Positions 51,828-60,617 of a DNA stretch of 64,000 nt are shown in pieces (within the stretch, counting starts at the first letter, position 1; each line of letters starts with the position of its first letter). This stretch comes from Armatimonadota bacterium (GTDB taxonomy: Bacteria > Armatimonadota > Fimbriimonadia > Fimbriimonadales > Fimbriimonadaceae). Position numbers and translations under genes: made by a program. The stretch is taken from the NCBI GenBank assembly GCA_022563855.1, contig JADFMN010000009.1, positions 62,001 through 126,000 of the forward strand, given 5' to 3'. Under the pieces are notes generated by a model. The model was not told the DNA's origin, did not search any database, and saw only the letters and a list, made by a program, of their open reading frames with translations.

Positions 51828-53444
51828 ATGTCCAGCGTGCGACTTTCGCCTGACTCTAACCAAGCTCTCGGCATTGGGCAGTTCGTCGTTGACTTTATGT
51901 CTGGTGCGCTTGGCCCTGGGCCGAGCGAGGCGGTCTTGGAGCGAACGCGGGAGTTCCACACGGACGCAGTCCTCTGTGGCCTTTCGGCTCTGGCTTTGAA
52001 GACCAACGCGCCGACCGTCCTGCGAGATGAGGCTCTGGGTTATCCAGATGCCGACGGCGCACGGGTGTTTGGCAGCGAGCAGCAGGTGAAAGCCGAGAAA
52101 GCAATCGTCGCAAACTGCGCAGCGGTGCGAGAGTGGGACAGCAACGGCACGAACTTTGGCTTCCGGCCTTCGCTCGGTCACACGGCAGGCGAGTTCGGGC
52201 ACAACGACTTCTATCCGGTCGCAATCGCCGCGTGCCAGCAGAAAGGACTAGACGGCGCGACGGCCTTACGCGCGATGGTTCTGCTCGACGAAATTCGAGG
52301 GCGGCTGGCCGAAGTATTCTCTCTGAAGAGCTACAGAATCGACCACGTAGTGCACGGCGCGATCGGCTCGGCGGCGACCTACGGCGCACTGCTCGGCGCG
52401 ACCGCCGAGCAGATCGAGTCGGCCATCGGCATGTTCGTCGCGCACTACATCCCCTGGCGCGCGATCCGCGCTGGCAAACAGCTTTCGGATTCGAAGGGCG
52501 CGTCGGCTGCGATCTCGACTGAGGCAGCGATCCTCTGCATGAAGCGCTCGATGAACGGCTTCGTCGGGCCTCGCGATATCTTCCGCAATCCCGAGGCGCT
52601 CTTCCGTTTCTTCGAGCCGACGACCGACGGCGCGGAGCGTTGGAGCGAGCAAGGCGACTCGCCGTTCGAGCTGGTTCTGTCGCACTCCGGCGACGACTTT
52701 GCGGTGATGGGGATGCACTTCAAGCTCGGGCTGTACGAGCATCAGTCGGCCGGCGCGCTACAGGGGATGATCGATCTGCTTGCGGCGAACCCTTCGCTTT
52801 TGGAGAACAACGGCGACAACATCCAGCGCATCACGATCCTCGCCTATGAGCCCGCGTTCGGCATCATCGGCAACCCGATGAAGAAGGACCCCAAGACGCG
52901 GCAGAGCGCCGATCACTCGATGGCGTACATCGTTGCGACTTTGCTCCGCAAGGCGATCGAGCGCGGCTCTCTTCCGAGCAGTACCGATGAGATTTGGAAG
53001 TCGCTGATGCTGACTCCGTTCGACTTCAAGGTCGACGAGTCGGCGATCTTCCACCCGTTGACGCGATCGTTGATGGAACGCATCGAGTTCCAGCACGGAG
53101 GCCCGGAGTACGACGCGAAGTACCCGGACGGGATTCCCACGTCCGTGAAGATCGAGGTCGCCTCAGACCAACCCGAACCAACCCGAACAAACCCGAACCA
53201 GCCCGAACAAATCCTGGACTCCGGCCTCGTCATGTATCCCGCCGGGCACGCGCGCAACACGACCGCCGACCTCCCCGACATCCTGGGGCACAAGTGGAAC
53301 ATGCTCGGCGAGATCGCACTGCCAGACGGCGGCGATACGAGAGCCTTGGTCGAGCGGCTAGAGTCGATCACGGATAGCGACGCCCACGAACTCAGTTCGT
53401 ACTACGACTTCGACATAGCCGAGCGACTGGGGTACGAAGAGTAG
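51828..53444 (+). CDS. MmgE/PrpD family protein with repeat-derived insertion
   Basis: 538 residues. MmgE/PrpD features include 'GQFVVDFMSG', 'AAVREWDSNGTNFG', 'HNDFYPVAIAACQQKGLDG', 'RLAEVFSLKSYRIDHVVHGAIGSAATYGA' and 'HSMAYIVATLLRKAIERG'. The family includes 2-methylcitrate dehydratase (propionate catabolism) and cis-aconitate decarboxylase; the reaction here is not settled. Residues of about 447-462 are a DQPEPTRTNPNQPEQ stretch encoded by tandem ACCCGAAC-type repeats, interrupting the conserved C-terminus just before DSGLVMYPAGHARNT. No prpB or prpC is nearby. Confidence 0.88.
   Translation: MSSVRLSPDSNQALGIGQFVVDFMSGALGPGPSEAVLERTREFHTDAVLCGLSALALKTNAPTVLRDEALGYPDADGARVFGSEQQVKAEKAIVANCAAVREWDSNGTNFGFRPSLGHTAGEFGHNDFYPVAIAACQQKGLDGATALRAMVLLDEIRGRLAEVFSLKSYRIDHVVHGAIGSAATYGALLGATAEQIESAIGMFVAHYIPWRAIRAGKQLSDSKGASAAISTEAAILCMKRSMNGFVGPRDIFRNPEALFRFFEPTTDGAERWSEQGDSPFELVLSHSGDDFAVMGMHFKLGLYEHQSAGALQGMIDLLAANPSLLENNGDNIQRITILAYEPAFGIIGNPMKKDPKTRQSADHSMAYIVATLLRKAIERGSLPSSTDEIWKSLMLTPFDFKVDESAIFHPLTRSLMERIEFQHGGPEYDAKYPDGIPTSVKIEVASDQPEPTRTNPNQPEQILDSGLVMYPAGHARNTTADLPDILGHKWNMLGEIALPDGGDTRALVERLESITDSDAHELSSYYDFDIAERLGYEE
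53166..53212. repeat. TTCGG-family repeat inside the prpD-like gene
   Basis: Four head-to-tail 'ACCCGAAC' units on the plus strand (reverse complement GTTCGGGT). It is the same family as the intergenic runs at 35105-35130, 44727-44765, 45075-45095 and 54530-54575. It is read in frame without disrupting the gene. Confidence 0.75.
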
Positions 53445-53510
53445 GATCAGGCGATGAACACGGGAGGATGACTGCTCGCCCTGCCCGAGAATGGATAGAA
53501 TAGTAGCAGC

Positions 53511-54281
53511 ATGCTGTCCTTAGTAGTCGCACTCGCGATCCAACAGCCCGTCATCTTCGCCGATGGCTTCGAGTCCGGCACGCTAGACGGTTGGGGCGAC
53601 AACCGGGGGACGATTGAGATCGTCACAGACGACCCGTACGAAGGGAACCGGTGCATCAAGTACACCGGCGAAGTCGGCAGGGAAGAGGGGGCGCACCTCG
53701 TCCACTGGTTCATGCCCGGCGTCGATGAGGTTGCGATCAGGTGGGCGGTGAAGTTCGCGGACGACTTCGACCAAGGACGGTTCATGCACCTCTGCGCTGT
53801 CGGCGGGAACCGCACGGACAACAAGTGGTCGTCGTTCGGGAAGGCAGGTCTAAAACCGAACGGCACTGACTTTTTTATCACGAATCTGGAGCCTACGCTG
53901 GGCAAGAGCACCCCGCCTGGAACGCTCGTGTTTTACTCCTACTGGCCGGACATGAAGCGCGATCCGGGTGGAAAGTACTGGGGCAACATGACGCACTCCG
54001 AACTCCAGGTGCCGCGTGGCAAGTGGGTCGTGATGTCTCTCTGGATCAAGCTGAATACGCCTGGGAAGAGCGACGGCGAGCAGGCGTTTTGGATGGACGG
54101 AAAGCTCGGCGCACACGTCAAAGGCATCCGCTTCCGCGACTCGAACGTCCTGAAGCTCAACTCCTTCTTCCTCGACCTTTATCTGCACGACTCGAAGAAG
54201 GTCAACGTCTGCTGGTTCGACGACGTGGTGATCTCAAGAACGCCGTTCGAGTGGATGAAAGGTGATAACGTAGGCCGATGA
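53511..54281 (+). CDS. Secreted concanavalin-A-like / polysaccharide-lyase-like protein (paralogue B)
   Basis: 256 residues, closely similar to the protein at 33270-34040: shared 'FADGFESGTLDGWGDNRGTI', 'FMPGVDEVAIRW', 'FDQGRFMHLCAVGGNRTDNKW', 'YWPDM', 'LNTPGKSDGEQAFWMDG' and 'CWFDDVVISRTPFEWM'. Signal peptide MLSLVVALAIQ. Both have the same length and jelly-roll-like pattern. It is downstream of prpD (gap 66 nt) and not next to any polysaccharide-utilisation gene, so its role is unknown. Confidence 0.7.
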   Translation: MLSLVVALAIQQPVIFADGFESGTLDGWGDNRGTIEIVTDDPYEGNRCIKYTGEVGREEGAHLVHWFMPGVDEVAIRWAVKFADDFDQGRFMHLCAVGGNRTDNKWSSFGKAGLKPNGTDFFITNLEPTLGKSTPPGTLVFYSYWPDMKRDPGGKYWGNMTHSELQVPRGKWVVMSLWIKLNTPGKSDGEQAFWMDGKLGAHVKGIRFRDSNVLKLNSFFLDLYLHDSKKVNVCWFDDVVISRTPFEWMKGDNVGR

Positions 54282-54613
54282 CGTGTGCCCCAGTCAGGCC
54301 CGACAAAGTTTATCCGTGTTGCGAATGCGAGCCCCAATCCCTCCCCCGGTCCAACTGAACAACGATCGCCGCAAACTTTCGTGGCCGGGGGAGGTTAGGA
54401 GGGGGCAGATGAGATCTCAGATCTCAGATCTCAGGTTTTAGAGTCGGAGGCCGTTGCTGTCGAAAGCTAAGGTCGCCCAGGAGGACGACCCTCCATGGGG
54501 AAGTCAAAAGTTCCCAGTCCCGAGTCTCGAACGAACCCGAACAAACCTGAACCAATCCGGACAAGACCGAGCAAATCCCGTGTGTCACGATTCGACTGCA
54601 TTTGGACGCACGA
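54282..54613. repeat. Repeat-dense intergenic region
   Basis: Contains 'CCAATCCCTCCCCCGG...GGCCGGGGGAGGTTAGGAGGGGGC' at about 54338-54407, three copies of AGATCTC at 54411-54434, the 'GGTCGCCCAGGAGGACGACCCTCC' element in reverse orientation at about 54463-54500, and a 'CGAACCCGAACAAACCTGAACC' run at 54530-54575. No gene is supported. The order mirrors the region at 44725-45100 read backwards. Confidence 0.75.
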
Positions 54614-55354
54614 TCACTCCGGCGAGTAGTCGCTGCGCAGCTTCAACGGTTTGACTTTCGGCCGCACGCGAAGGTTCAACATCTCGACGCCGATCGCAAA
54701 CGCCATCGCAAAGTACGTGTACCCCTTCGGGATGTGCTGGCCAAATCCCTCCGCAATCAGATTCACGCCGATGAGAACGAGGAACGACAGCGCGAGCATC
54801 TTGACCGTCGGGTGCCGCTCGACAAAGTTCGAAACAGGCGTCGCGAAAATGAGCATGACGATCACAGCGACGACGATCGCCGCTACCATCACGCCGATCT
54901 GCTTAGCCATCCCGATCGCCGTGATGACCGAGTCGAGCGAGAACACTATGTCCAGCACGAGGATCGTCGCGATCACTTGCGAGAACGTCGCCTTCACGGT
55001 CGCGTCCTTTCCGTGCTCCTCGCCCTCCAGCTTTCCGTGAATCTCCATCACCGCTTTGTAGATCAAGAACAGTCCCCCTCCCAACAAGATCAGGTCGCGC
55101 CCCGAAAAGCCGTGACCGAACGGGGCGAAGAGGTCAGTCTCCAGCCGCATGATCCAGGTCAGCGACAGCAGCAGCAGGATGCGCATGATGAGTGCAAGCG
55201 ACAGGCCGACCTGTCGCGCTTTCGCCTGCTGGCCCTCTGGCAGCTTGCTGCTCACAATCGAGATGAAGACGATGTTGTCGATCCCGAGAACGATCTCCAA
55301 GACGGTCAGCGTGAGAAACGCAGCCCAGATGCTGGGGTCCGTGATCCAGTCCAT
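54614..55354 (-). CDS. TerC family integral membrane protein
   Basis: 246 residues with seven predicted helices. The TerC pattern is clear: 'FLTLTVLEIVLGIDNIVFISI', where the acidic residues lie in the first helix, and the mirror element 'QVIATILVLDIVFSLDSVITAIG' in the second half. Members export metal ions such as manganese and help load secreted proteins; the tellurite name is historical. Start at MDWITDPSIWAAF, since the longer frame adds non-membrane residues. It is divergent from the next gene. Confidence 0.92.
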   Translation of the reverse strand: MDWITDPSIWAAFLTLTVLEIVLGIDNIVFISIVSSKLPEGQQAKARQVGLSLALIMRILLLLSLTWIMRLETDLFAPFGHGFSGRDLILLGGGLFLIYKAVMEIHGKLEGEEHGKDATVKATFSQVIATILVLDIVFSLDSVITAIGMAKQIGVMVAAIVVAVIVMLIFATPVSNFVERHPTVKMLALSFLVLIGVNLIAEGFGQHIPKGYTYFAMAFAIGVEMLNLRVRPKVKPLKLRSDYSPE

Positions 55355-55413
55355 AGCCGAATTCTGGCCGATGCTGGCGTTGGGCCGCCCAACACTAGCG
55401 TACAATACACTGT

Positions 55414-56565
55414 ATGTCCTGGGTTCGGCGAGCCGCCTTGATCTTCCTGGCGACCGTAGCTGCGGCTAGCGGCCTGGCTCAGAGCCACGCCCAAGAGTTT
55501 TGGCACTCCTCGCTGTCGAGCCTTGCTTTTCAGGAACAGACCGCCCTGCTGATCGACCTCGATTACTGGAATCCGCCTCCGGTATTCCAGTACCGGACGA
55601 GGCAGGGAGTCGCGGGCTTGAGCTTGTTTGGGCATTTCATCGGCAGATCGTACGTCCAGGTCGGCGGCGTGTCGGTTCTTCGGCGACAGATGTCGGTAGA
55701 CGACCTCCGTTCGCGAACGCCGTCGGATCAGATTCTTGACTGGCTAAGGGTGCAGAGCATGTCGACGTTGAAGCGGCTGGTCGATGGCACCTTCGATGCA
55801 TCGACTTTGACCGCCGAAGAGCTGCGGATGTTTCGATATGCGTCGGTGTCAGTCGGCGGTGAACTGGGGTACGTGATGTCAACCAAGTTCGCGGACGAGC
55901 TGGCTGTTCGACTCGTGTTCGTCCCGCAAGTCGAACAGATCGACGCCGAACCAATGCGGCTGTTGCGTCGCGAACCAACCCTGGAGTTTCAGAAGCTATC
56001 GGTTGCCGGACCAGTCGCATTTCCTGCGATGCCAGATGAGGGCATCGATTTTGGTCGGGGGGCCGTTATGACCCTAATGGCGCTGGCAGAGCGGCTTGGA
56101 GGCGACGTGCGGTTCGATCCTCGACTCGCGGGGAGCGTTTACTTTGTCGCCGGCCGAGCATCAAGGGAGGATTGGCTTGCGGCGGTCAACTCTGCCACGC
56201 AGACTCTGGAAACGCGCCCAGCGATCGCCCAAGAGCCGCGAACGAGCGATGTTTTGACCGTGATCGAGCGCGCCTACGTCGGTCGAGCCGACACCGTCAG
56301 CGTCCTAGGCTCTGCATCGGTCGCTGACTGCCTCGCGAGGAAGCAAGTTCAGTTGGGCGAGCTGTTCGACGAGCGATTCAAGGCGTCAACCGAGGTGTTC
56401 CTAGACGAATACGGATTGACTTTGGAGTCCAAGGTCACGCTTTCGCCAGGGTTGATGCTGGTCATCGGAACCCCCGGATTCTCACCCGTTGACACAGGCC
56501 AGCGCGACGCCGCCGGTTACCCGATCATCTTCAACACGCTGCACCGAGTGCGGATCTGGTTCTAG
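55414..56565 (+). CDS. Secreted protein of unknown function, STN-like C-terminal part
   Basis: 383 residues with a signal peptide (MSWVRRAALIFLATVAAASGLAQS). The segment 'RGAVMTLMALAERLGGDVRFDPRLAGSVYFVAG' has the helix-strand look of a small STN-like repeat, reminiscent of the larger orphan at 20155-22398. The rest, including 'LTAEELRMFRYASVSVGGELGYVMSTKFADELAVRLVFVP', is unrecognised. Its stop TAG interlocks with that of the convergent Asp-box gene (CTAG 56562-56565). Confidence 0.6.
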   Translation: MSWVRRAALIFLATVAAASGLAQSHAQEFWHSSLSSLAFQEQTALLIDLDYWNPPPVFQYRTRQGVAGLSLFGHFIGRSYVQVGGVSVLRRQMSVDDLRSRTPSDQILDWLRVQSMSTLKRLVDGTFDASTLTAEELRMFRYASVSVGGELGYVMSTKFADELAVRLVFVPQVEQIDAEPMRLLRREPTLEFQKLSVAGPVAFPAMPDEGIDFGRGAVMTLMALAERLGGDVRFDPRLAGSVYFVAGRASREDWLAAVNSATQTLETRPAIAQEPRTSDVLTVIERAYVGRADTVSVLGSASVADCLARKQVQLGELFDERFKASTEVFLDEYGLTLESKVTLSPGLMLVIGTPGFSPVDTGQRDAAGYPIIFNTLHRVRIWF

Positions 56566-59450
56566 TCGCGGATCTCCCATTCGATCGTCTTTTGGGTATC
56601 GCCCACCGTGATCTCGATCGTGTATTCCCCAGGCGGCAAGTAGCTTGGCCGCGAGTATGGATCAGCGAGCGCTTCTTGCAGCGTCTTCGGCTTCTCAATC
56701 TTCTTCGGGTCGGCTGACTCGCGCGCTTTCACCTGTAAGCCGAAAGTGAAGAAGTTGAACCCCGGTGTAACGACCAAAGCTTGCTCAACGACCGCCTTGC
56801 CGTCGCTGTCGAGCACTCGCAACGATCCATCGCCGCTAACACGCGACCAGAACCTGCCGTCCACCTCCGGCTCGCGCGGTTCCGACTTGTCCCACGGCTG
56901 TTTGCGATCGAACCCCCACCGCTCGCTGAACCGAAGAGAGTCGACTTCCCAAATGTACAAGTCGCTGCCGAGGATCTCGTCGGTAAGATCTGCCACGGGC
57001 TCCACGTCTACGATCCATACCGACCGTGCGTGCGTCGCGATCACCATTTCGCGCTCGCGCTCTTGAATGACGAGGTCGTGAACCGGAACGTGGGGAAGTC
57101 CGCCGCCATAAACCTGCCAGCTTTCACCGGAGTCCATGCTGAAGAAAACGCCCATGTCGGTGCCGACGTAGAGCACGTTCTCCAGGTCGGGGTCTTCACG
57201 GATCGTGTTGACCGGCTCGAACGGGAGGTTGCTCGCGATGCTCTCCCAGGTCTTGCCGTAGTCGGTAGATTTCCACACATACGGCGACCACTCGTCTTGG
57301 CGGTAGCCGTTCTGCGTGCAGTAGACGGTTTCCTCGTCGTGCCGGCTTGCGATGATGCGCGTCACCCATCGGTCGGTAGCCGTCGTCGGGATCGCATCCC
57401 AAGTTACGCCGCCGTCTTTCGTTACATGGATCGAGCCGTCGTCTGCGCCGGCGTAGATCACACCGAATTTGAACGGGCTTTCATCGAGCGCCGTGAGCGT
57501 CGAAAACGGCACGTCTCCTCGCGGCAGCTCTTTGGTCAGATCGGGGCTGATCGCCTCCCACTTCCGGCCCTGATTGAACGAGCGGTGAACGAACTGCGAG
57601 CCGATGTAGATGATGTCCGAGTGGTGCTTGCTGATCACGATCGGAGAGATCCAGTTGAATCGCAGCCCCCGCCCCGAAGGCCGCGCCGACCAGCGTCGCC
57701 CTGCCGCTTGATCGATCGCGCTGTGCGAGCCGAACTGCGACGCGACGTAAACAACGTCGCCGTCGTTGCGCGGATCGACGGCGATCATGCTGCCGTCGCC
57801 GCCGGCGATCCCTGTCCACCTGGTGATCGGGTCGATCCCCTGCCGGTAGTTGCTCGGCCCTTTGATCGTGCCGTTGTCCTGTAGGCCGCCGTAGATGTTG
57901 TAAGGGCTCTTGTTGTCTACAGCGATCGTGGTGTACTGGCCGACGGGCACGTTGTTCAAGTGTCGCCATGTTTTGCCCGCGTCCATGCTGAGGTACGGCC
58001 CCCCGTCGTTGCCGTCGATCATGCGATTCGGATTCCGATCGTCGATCCAGTAAACGTGGCGATCAACGTGGTTGCGCGGCGCGATGGATTCCCAAGACCT
58101 TCCTCCGTCCTCCGACTTCAAGAGGCGCGTGCCGGTGATGTAAAGCTCGTCGGGGTTCTCTGGATGTACCGTCACGCGACCGCAGTAGTAGCCGAGCATC
58201 GACCCGACCGTCGGCGATACCAGCTCCCAAGTCCGTCCGCCATCGTCGCTGCGCCAAACTTGGCTGTTGGTTCTGCGCAAGGCGAACAGGTTTGGATTCT
58301 CCTTCAGCAGCAGCTCTCCGAGTTCAACCACGCCAAGGTCGCCGTCCTTGATCTGCTTGATCACATCGTCGACGTCCTCATCATCCGGCAGCTTGTTTCT
58401 CAGGAAGGTCTTCAACTCATCTTCGGGGACTTGCTTGAGCAGGCCGTCGCTCATTCTGCGAAGGCGCCACGCCGTCAGCTTTCCGTCCGGCACGCGCTCG
58501 TCCATCCACTCAGTGTCTTCGTACGCCGACTGGTTGTCGATGTAGACGTAAACGACGTTCGGATCGCTAGCGCTGAACGCCACGCCGGTGCGTCCCATGG
58601 CGTCTCCCGATGGGAGGCCTTTGACCACCGCCCACGTATCGCCGCCGTCTTCTGACAAGTAAAGGGCGCTACCGGGGCCGGACTCCAACATGTTCCAAGC
58701 ACGTCGGTCGCGATGCCACGCCGCTGCAAATATGCGGTCGGGGTCGCTCGGATCGATCGCAAGATCGATGACGCCCGTCCATTCGTCGATTGCCAAGACG
58801 TGCTCCCAAGTTTCGCCGCCGTCCTTTGTTCGATAGACTCCACGGTCGTGGCCTTGGCTGTACAGCGCACCGTTGGCTGCGACGAAGACCGTGTTCGGAT
58901 CGTTCGGGTGGATCGTGACCCTGCCGATGTTATGTGTCTCCTCCAATCCCATGTGCTGCCACGTCGCGCCACGGTCTACGGATTTGAAAACGCCGGTGCC
59001 GCTGTAGTGCGTGCGCGCGCTGTTGTTCTCGCCTGTCCCGACCCAGATCGTCCGCCCGTCATCCGAAACATCGGTGTCCCCGATGGCGAAACTGCTTTCG
59101 AAATCGAACAGCGACGTCCACGTGATGCCGTCGTCCTCCGTGCGCCAGAGCCCTCCGCTCGCGTAACTGATGTAAAGCGTTGTCGGTTCGCTCGCAGGAC
59201 TGTCGACGTCGACGACCCGACCGCCCTGATGCTCCGATCCGACGCTCCGCCACATAATCTTCTGGAACGTTGAGCTGCGCTCCATCTCCATGCGCTTCTC
59301 AAACTCTCGAAGGCGAAGCTTCTGCGACATGCCGGTGACAGAAGGCGTGTGGTACTTCTCGATCTCCTCAGTTTTGGACATCGGGTAACTGACGGGAATG
59401 CGCTGTTGGACGGCGTTCAAGGCAGTAAGGAGGAGCAGGCCGCTAATCAT
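56562..59450 (-). CDS. Sortilin/VPS10-like Asp-box (BNR) repeat protein
   Basis: 962 residues with a signal (MISGLLLLTALNAVQ). At least ten Asp-box repeats (S/T-x-D-x-G-x-T-W) can be read: 'TEDDGITW', 'SVDRGATW', 'TKDGGETW', 'SEDGGDTW', 'SDDGGRTW', 'SEDGGRSW', 'SMDAGKTW', 'TKDGGVTW', 'STDYGKTW' and 'SMDSGESW'. Two propellers of the sortilin/BNR kind are implied, as in 'glycosyl hydrolase' annotated secreted proteins of many bacteria. A helical insert lies around residues 320-390, and a C-terminal PPGEYTIEI domain ends it. An enzymatic role is not shown. Confidence 0.9.
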   Translation of the reverse strand: MISGLLLLTALNAVQQRIPVSYPMSKTEEIEKYHTPSVTGMSQKLRLREFEKRMEMERSSTFQKIMWRSVGSEHQGGRVVDVDSPASEPTTLYISYASGGLWRTEDDGITWTSLFDFESSFAIGDTDVSDDGRTIWVGTGENNSARTHYSGTGVFKSVDRGATWQHMGLEETHNIGRVTIHPNDPNTVFVAANGALYSQGHDRGVYRTKDGGETWEHVLAIDEWTGVIDLAIDPSDPDRIFAAAWHRDRRAWNMLESGPGSALYLSEDGGDTWAVVKGLPSGDAMGRTGVAFSASDPNVVYVYIDNQSAYEDTEWMDERVPDGKLTAWRLRRMSDGLLKQVPEDELKTFLRNKLPDDEDVDDVIKQIKDGDLGVVELGELLLKENPNLFALRRTNSQVWRSDDGGRTWELVSPTVGSMLGYYCGRVTVHPENPDELYITGTRLLKSEDGGRSWESIAPRNHVDRHVYWIDDRNPNRMIDGNDGGPYLSMDAGKTWRHLNNVPVGQYTTIAVDNKSPYNIYGGLQDNGTIKGPSNYRQGIDPITRWTGIAGGDGSMIAVDPRNDGDVVYVASQFGSHSAIDQAAGRRWSARPSGRGLRFNWISPIVISKHHSDIIYIGSQFVHRSFNQGRKWEAISPDLTKELPRGDVPFSTLTALDESPFKFGVIYAGADDGSIHVTKDGGVTWDAIPTTATDRWVTRIIASRHDEETVYCTQNGYRQDEWSPYVWKSTDYGKTWESIASNLPFEPVNTIREDPDLENVLYVGTDMGVFFSMDSGESWQVYGGGLPHVPVHDLVIQEREREMVIATHARSVWIVDVEPVADLTDEILGSDLYIWEVDSLRFSERWGFDRKQPWDKSEPREPEVDGRFWSRVSGDGSLRVLDSDGKAVVEQALVVTPGFNFFTFGLQVKARESADPKKIEKPKTLQEALADPYSRPSYLPPGEYTIEITVGDTQKTIEWEIRD

Positions 59451-59474
59451 TGCTTTTAGTATGCCTGATCGAAC

Positions 59475-60479
59475 TCAAAGTTGCAGAAGCTCGGCGACAA
59501 CTCGTTCTGCCGCTGCCTTTCCTCGACCGCGAGGGCTCGGCAAATGTCGGTCAAAAAAGTGCGGCATGCCCCAGTCCGGCGGGATCGCATCCGGGATTTC
59601 GTCCGAGAACTCGATCCCGGCGAGCGTCATGACCGCCGCTGCCCACATCCGCGGTACGCAGGACTGCTCGTAGCCGCCCCCGCCGACGGCTACAGTCGGC
59701 AGGCCGAGGTCTTTTACTTGCTGCACGGCTGCCAGCCACTCCTGCGCCGAGACCTCGAGGTTGCCGAGCGGATCGAGAAAGTGCGCGTCGGTGCCCATTT
59801 GCAAAACGATCGCCTGCGGCTCAAACGCTTTCACGCGCGCGATCACTCCGTTTTCAAACGCCCAGAGCCACACGTCTCCAGTCGTCCCGGCTTCGAGCGG
59901 AACGTTCACCGCCGAGCCCTCCGCTCCGTGCTCGTGTACGAAGCCTGTGCCGGGGAACAGGCTTACGCCCGATTCGTGGATCGAACACGTCAAGACCGAC
60001 GGATCGTCATAAAAGACGCTTTGCACTCCGTCTCCGTGGTGCAGGTCGATGTCGATGTACGCAACGCGCTCAAACGAGTCGCGAAGTATCGAGCAAGCGA
60101 TCGCTGGGTCGTTGAAGACACAGAAGCCGCTCGCCGCCGATCTGTGCGCGTGGTGCAGTCCGCCAGCGATCCCAAACGCGAGACGCGCACCGTCGCGAAC
60201 GTCCGTTGCAGCGTTGACGGTTCCCGATACGTAAGCCCTCGAGGCGTTGTACATTCCGAGGAACGGCGGAGTGTCGGTGCTGTGAAACCCCCATTGGCCG
60301 AGGTTCCCGCGATCCAGGGCGTGTGTGTCTGCATCGAGCTGCCGCACAACGTCGACGTACTCGATGCTGTGCACCCGACAAATGTCCTCGCAGGTCGCCT
60401 GGCGGGGGAGCTGCGGCTCAAAGCCCGGCACGCACGCTCCCAGCACGGCCAGCGTTCGCTCCAGGCGCAACGGTCTCAA
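59475..60479 (-). CDS. AcuC-type histone-deacetylase-family protein
   Basis: 334 residues as called from TTG 60479. Metal-site motifs are 'GGLHHAHRSAASGFCVFND' and 'YIDIDLHHGDGVQ', with 'GGGGYEQSCVPRMWA' at the end. Zinc-dependent deacylases of this class act on acetyl-lysine proteins such as acetyl-CoA synthetase, or on small amides. The true N-terminus probably lies upstream: the frame continues to DPDSLLYDFGPDHPLRP, a conserved AcuC start region, but no ATG, GTG or TTG precedes it before TAG. The likely start triplet, if any, is ACG (60534-60536) or ATC (60549-60551). Confidence 0.85.
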   Translation of the reverse strand: MRPLRLERTLAVLGACVPGFEPQLPRQATCEDICRVHSIEYVDVVRQLDADTHALDRGNLGQWGFHSTDTPPFLGMYNASRAYVSGTVNAATDVRDGARLAFGIAGGLHHAHRSAASGFCVFNDPAIACSILRDSFERVAYIDIDLHHGDGVQSVFYDDPSVLTCSIHESGVSLFPGTGFVHEHGAEGSAVNVPLEAGTTGDVWLWAFENGVIARVKAFEPQAIVLQMGTDAHFLDPLGNLEVSAQEWLAAVQQVKDLGLPTVAVGGGGYEQSCVPRMWAAAVMTLAGIEFSDEIPDAIPPDWGMPHFFDRHLPSPRGRGKAAAERVVAELLQL

Positions 60480-60617
60480 CGGGTGGTCTGGGCCGAAGTC
60501 GTAGAGCAGCGAGTCCGGATCGAAATAGAATCTCGTGAGCGGGCCTGGGATGCGTTCATTCTAGCCGCAAACTTGCGGTCACGGGCTACTCGTGCACCGG
60601 GCAGTAAACTACGAACC

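Noticed and set aside
54411-54434. Three AGATCTC copies as a possible CRISPR or origin iteron
   Set aside because: Units are 7 nt in direct contact with no spacers, and no cas or rep gene is near.
59481-60617. Long plus-strand open frame extending ubiA upstream by about 380 codons
   Set aside because: It is antisense to the deacetylase gene. The UbiA domain starts at the ATG at 60618.
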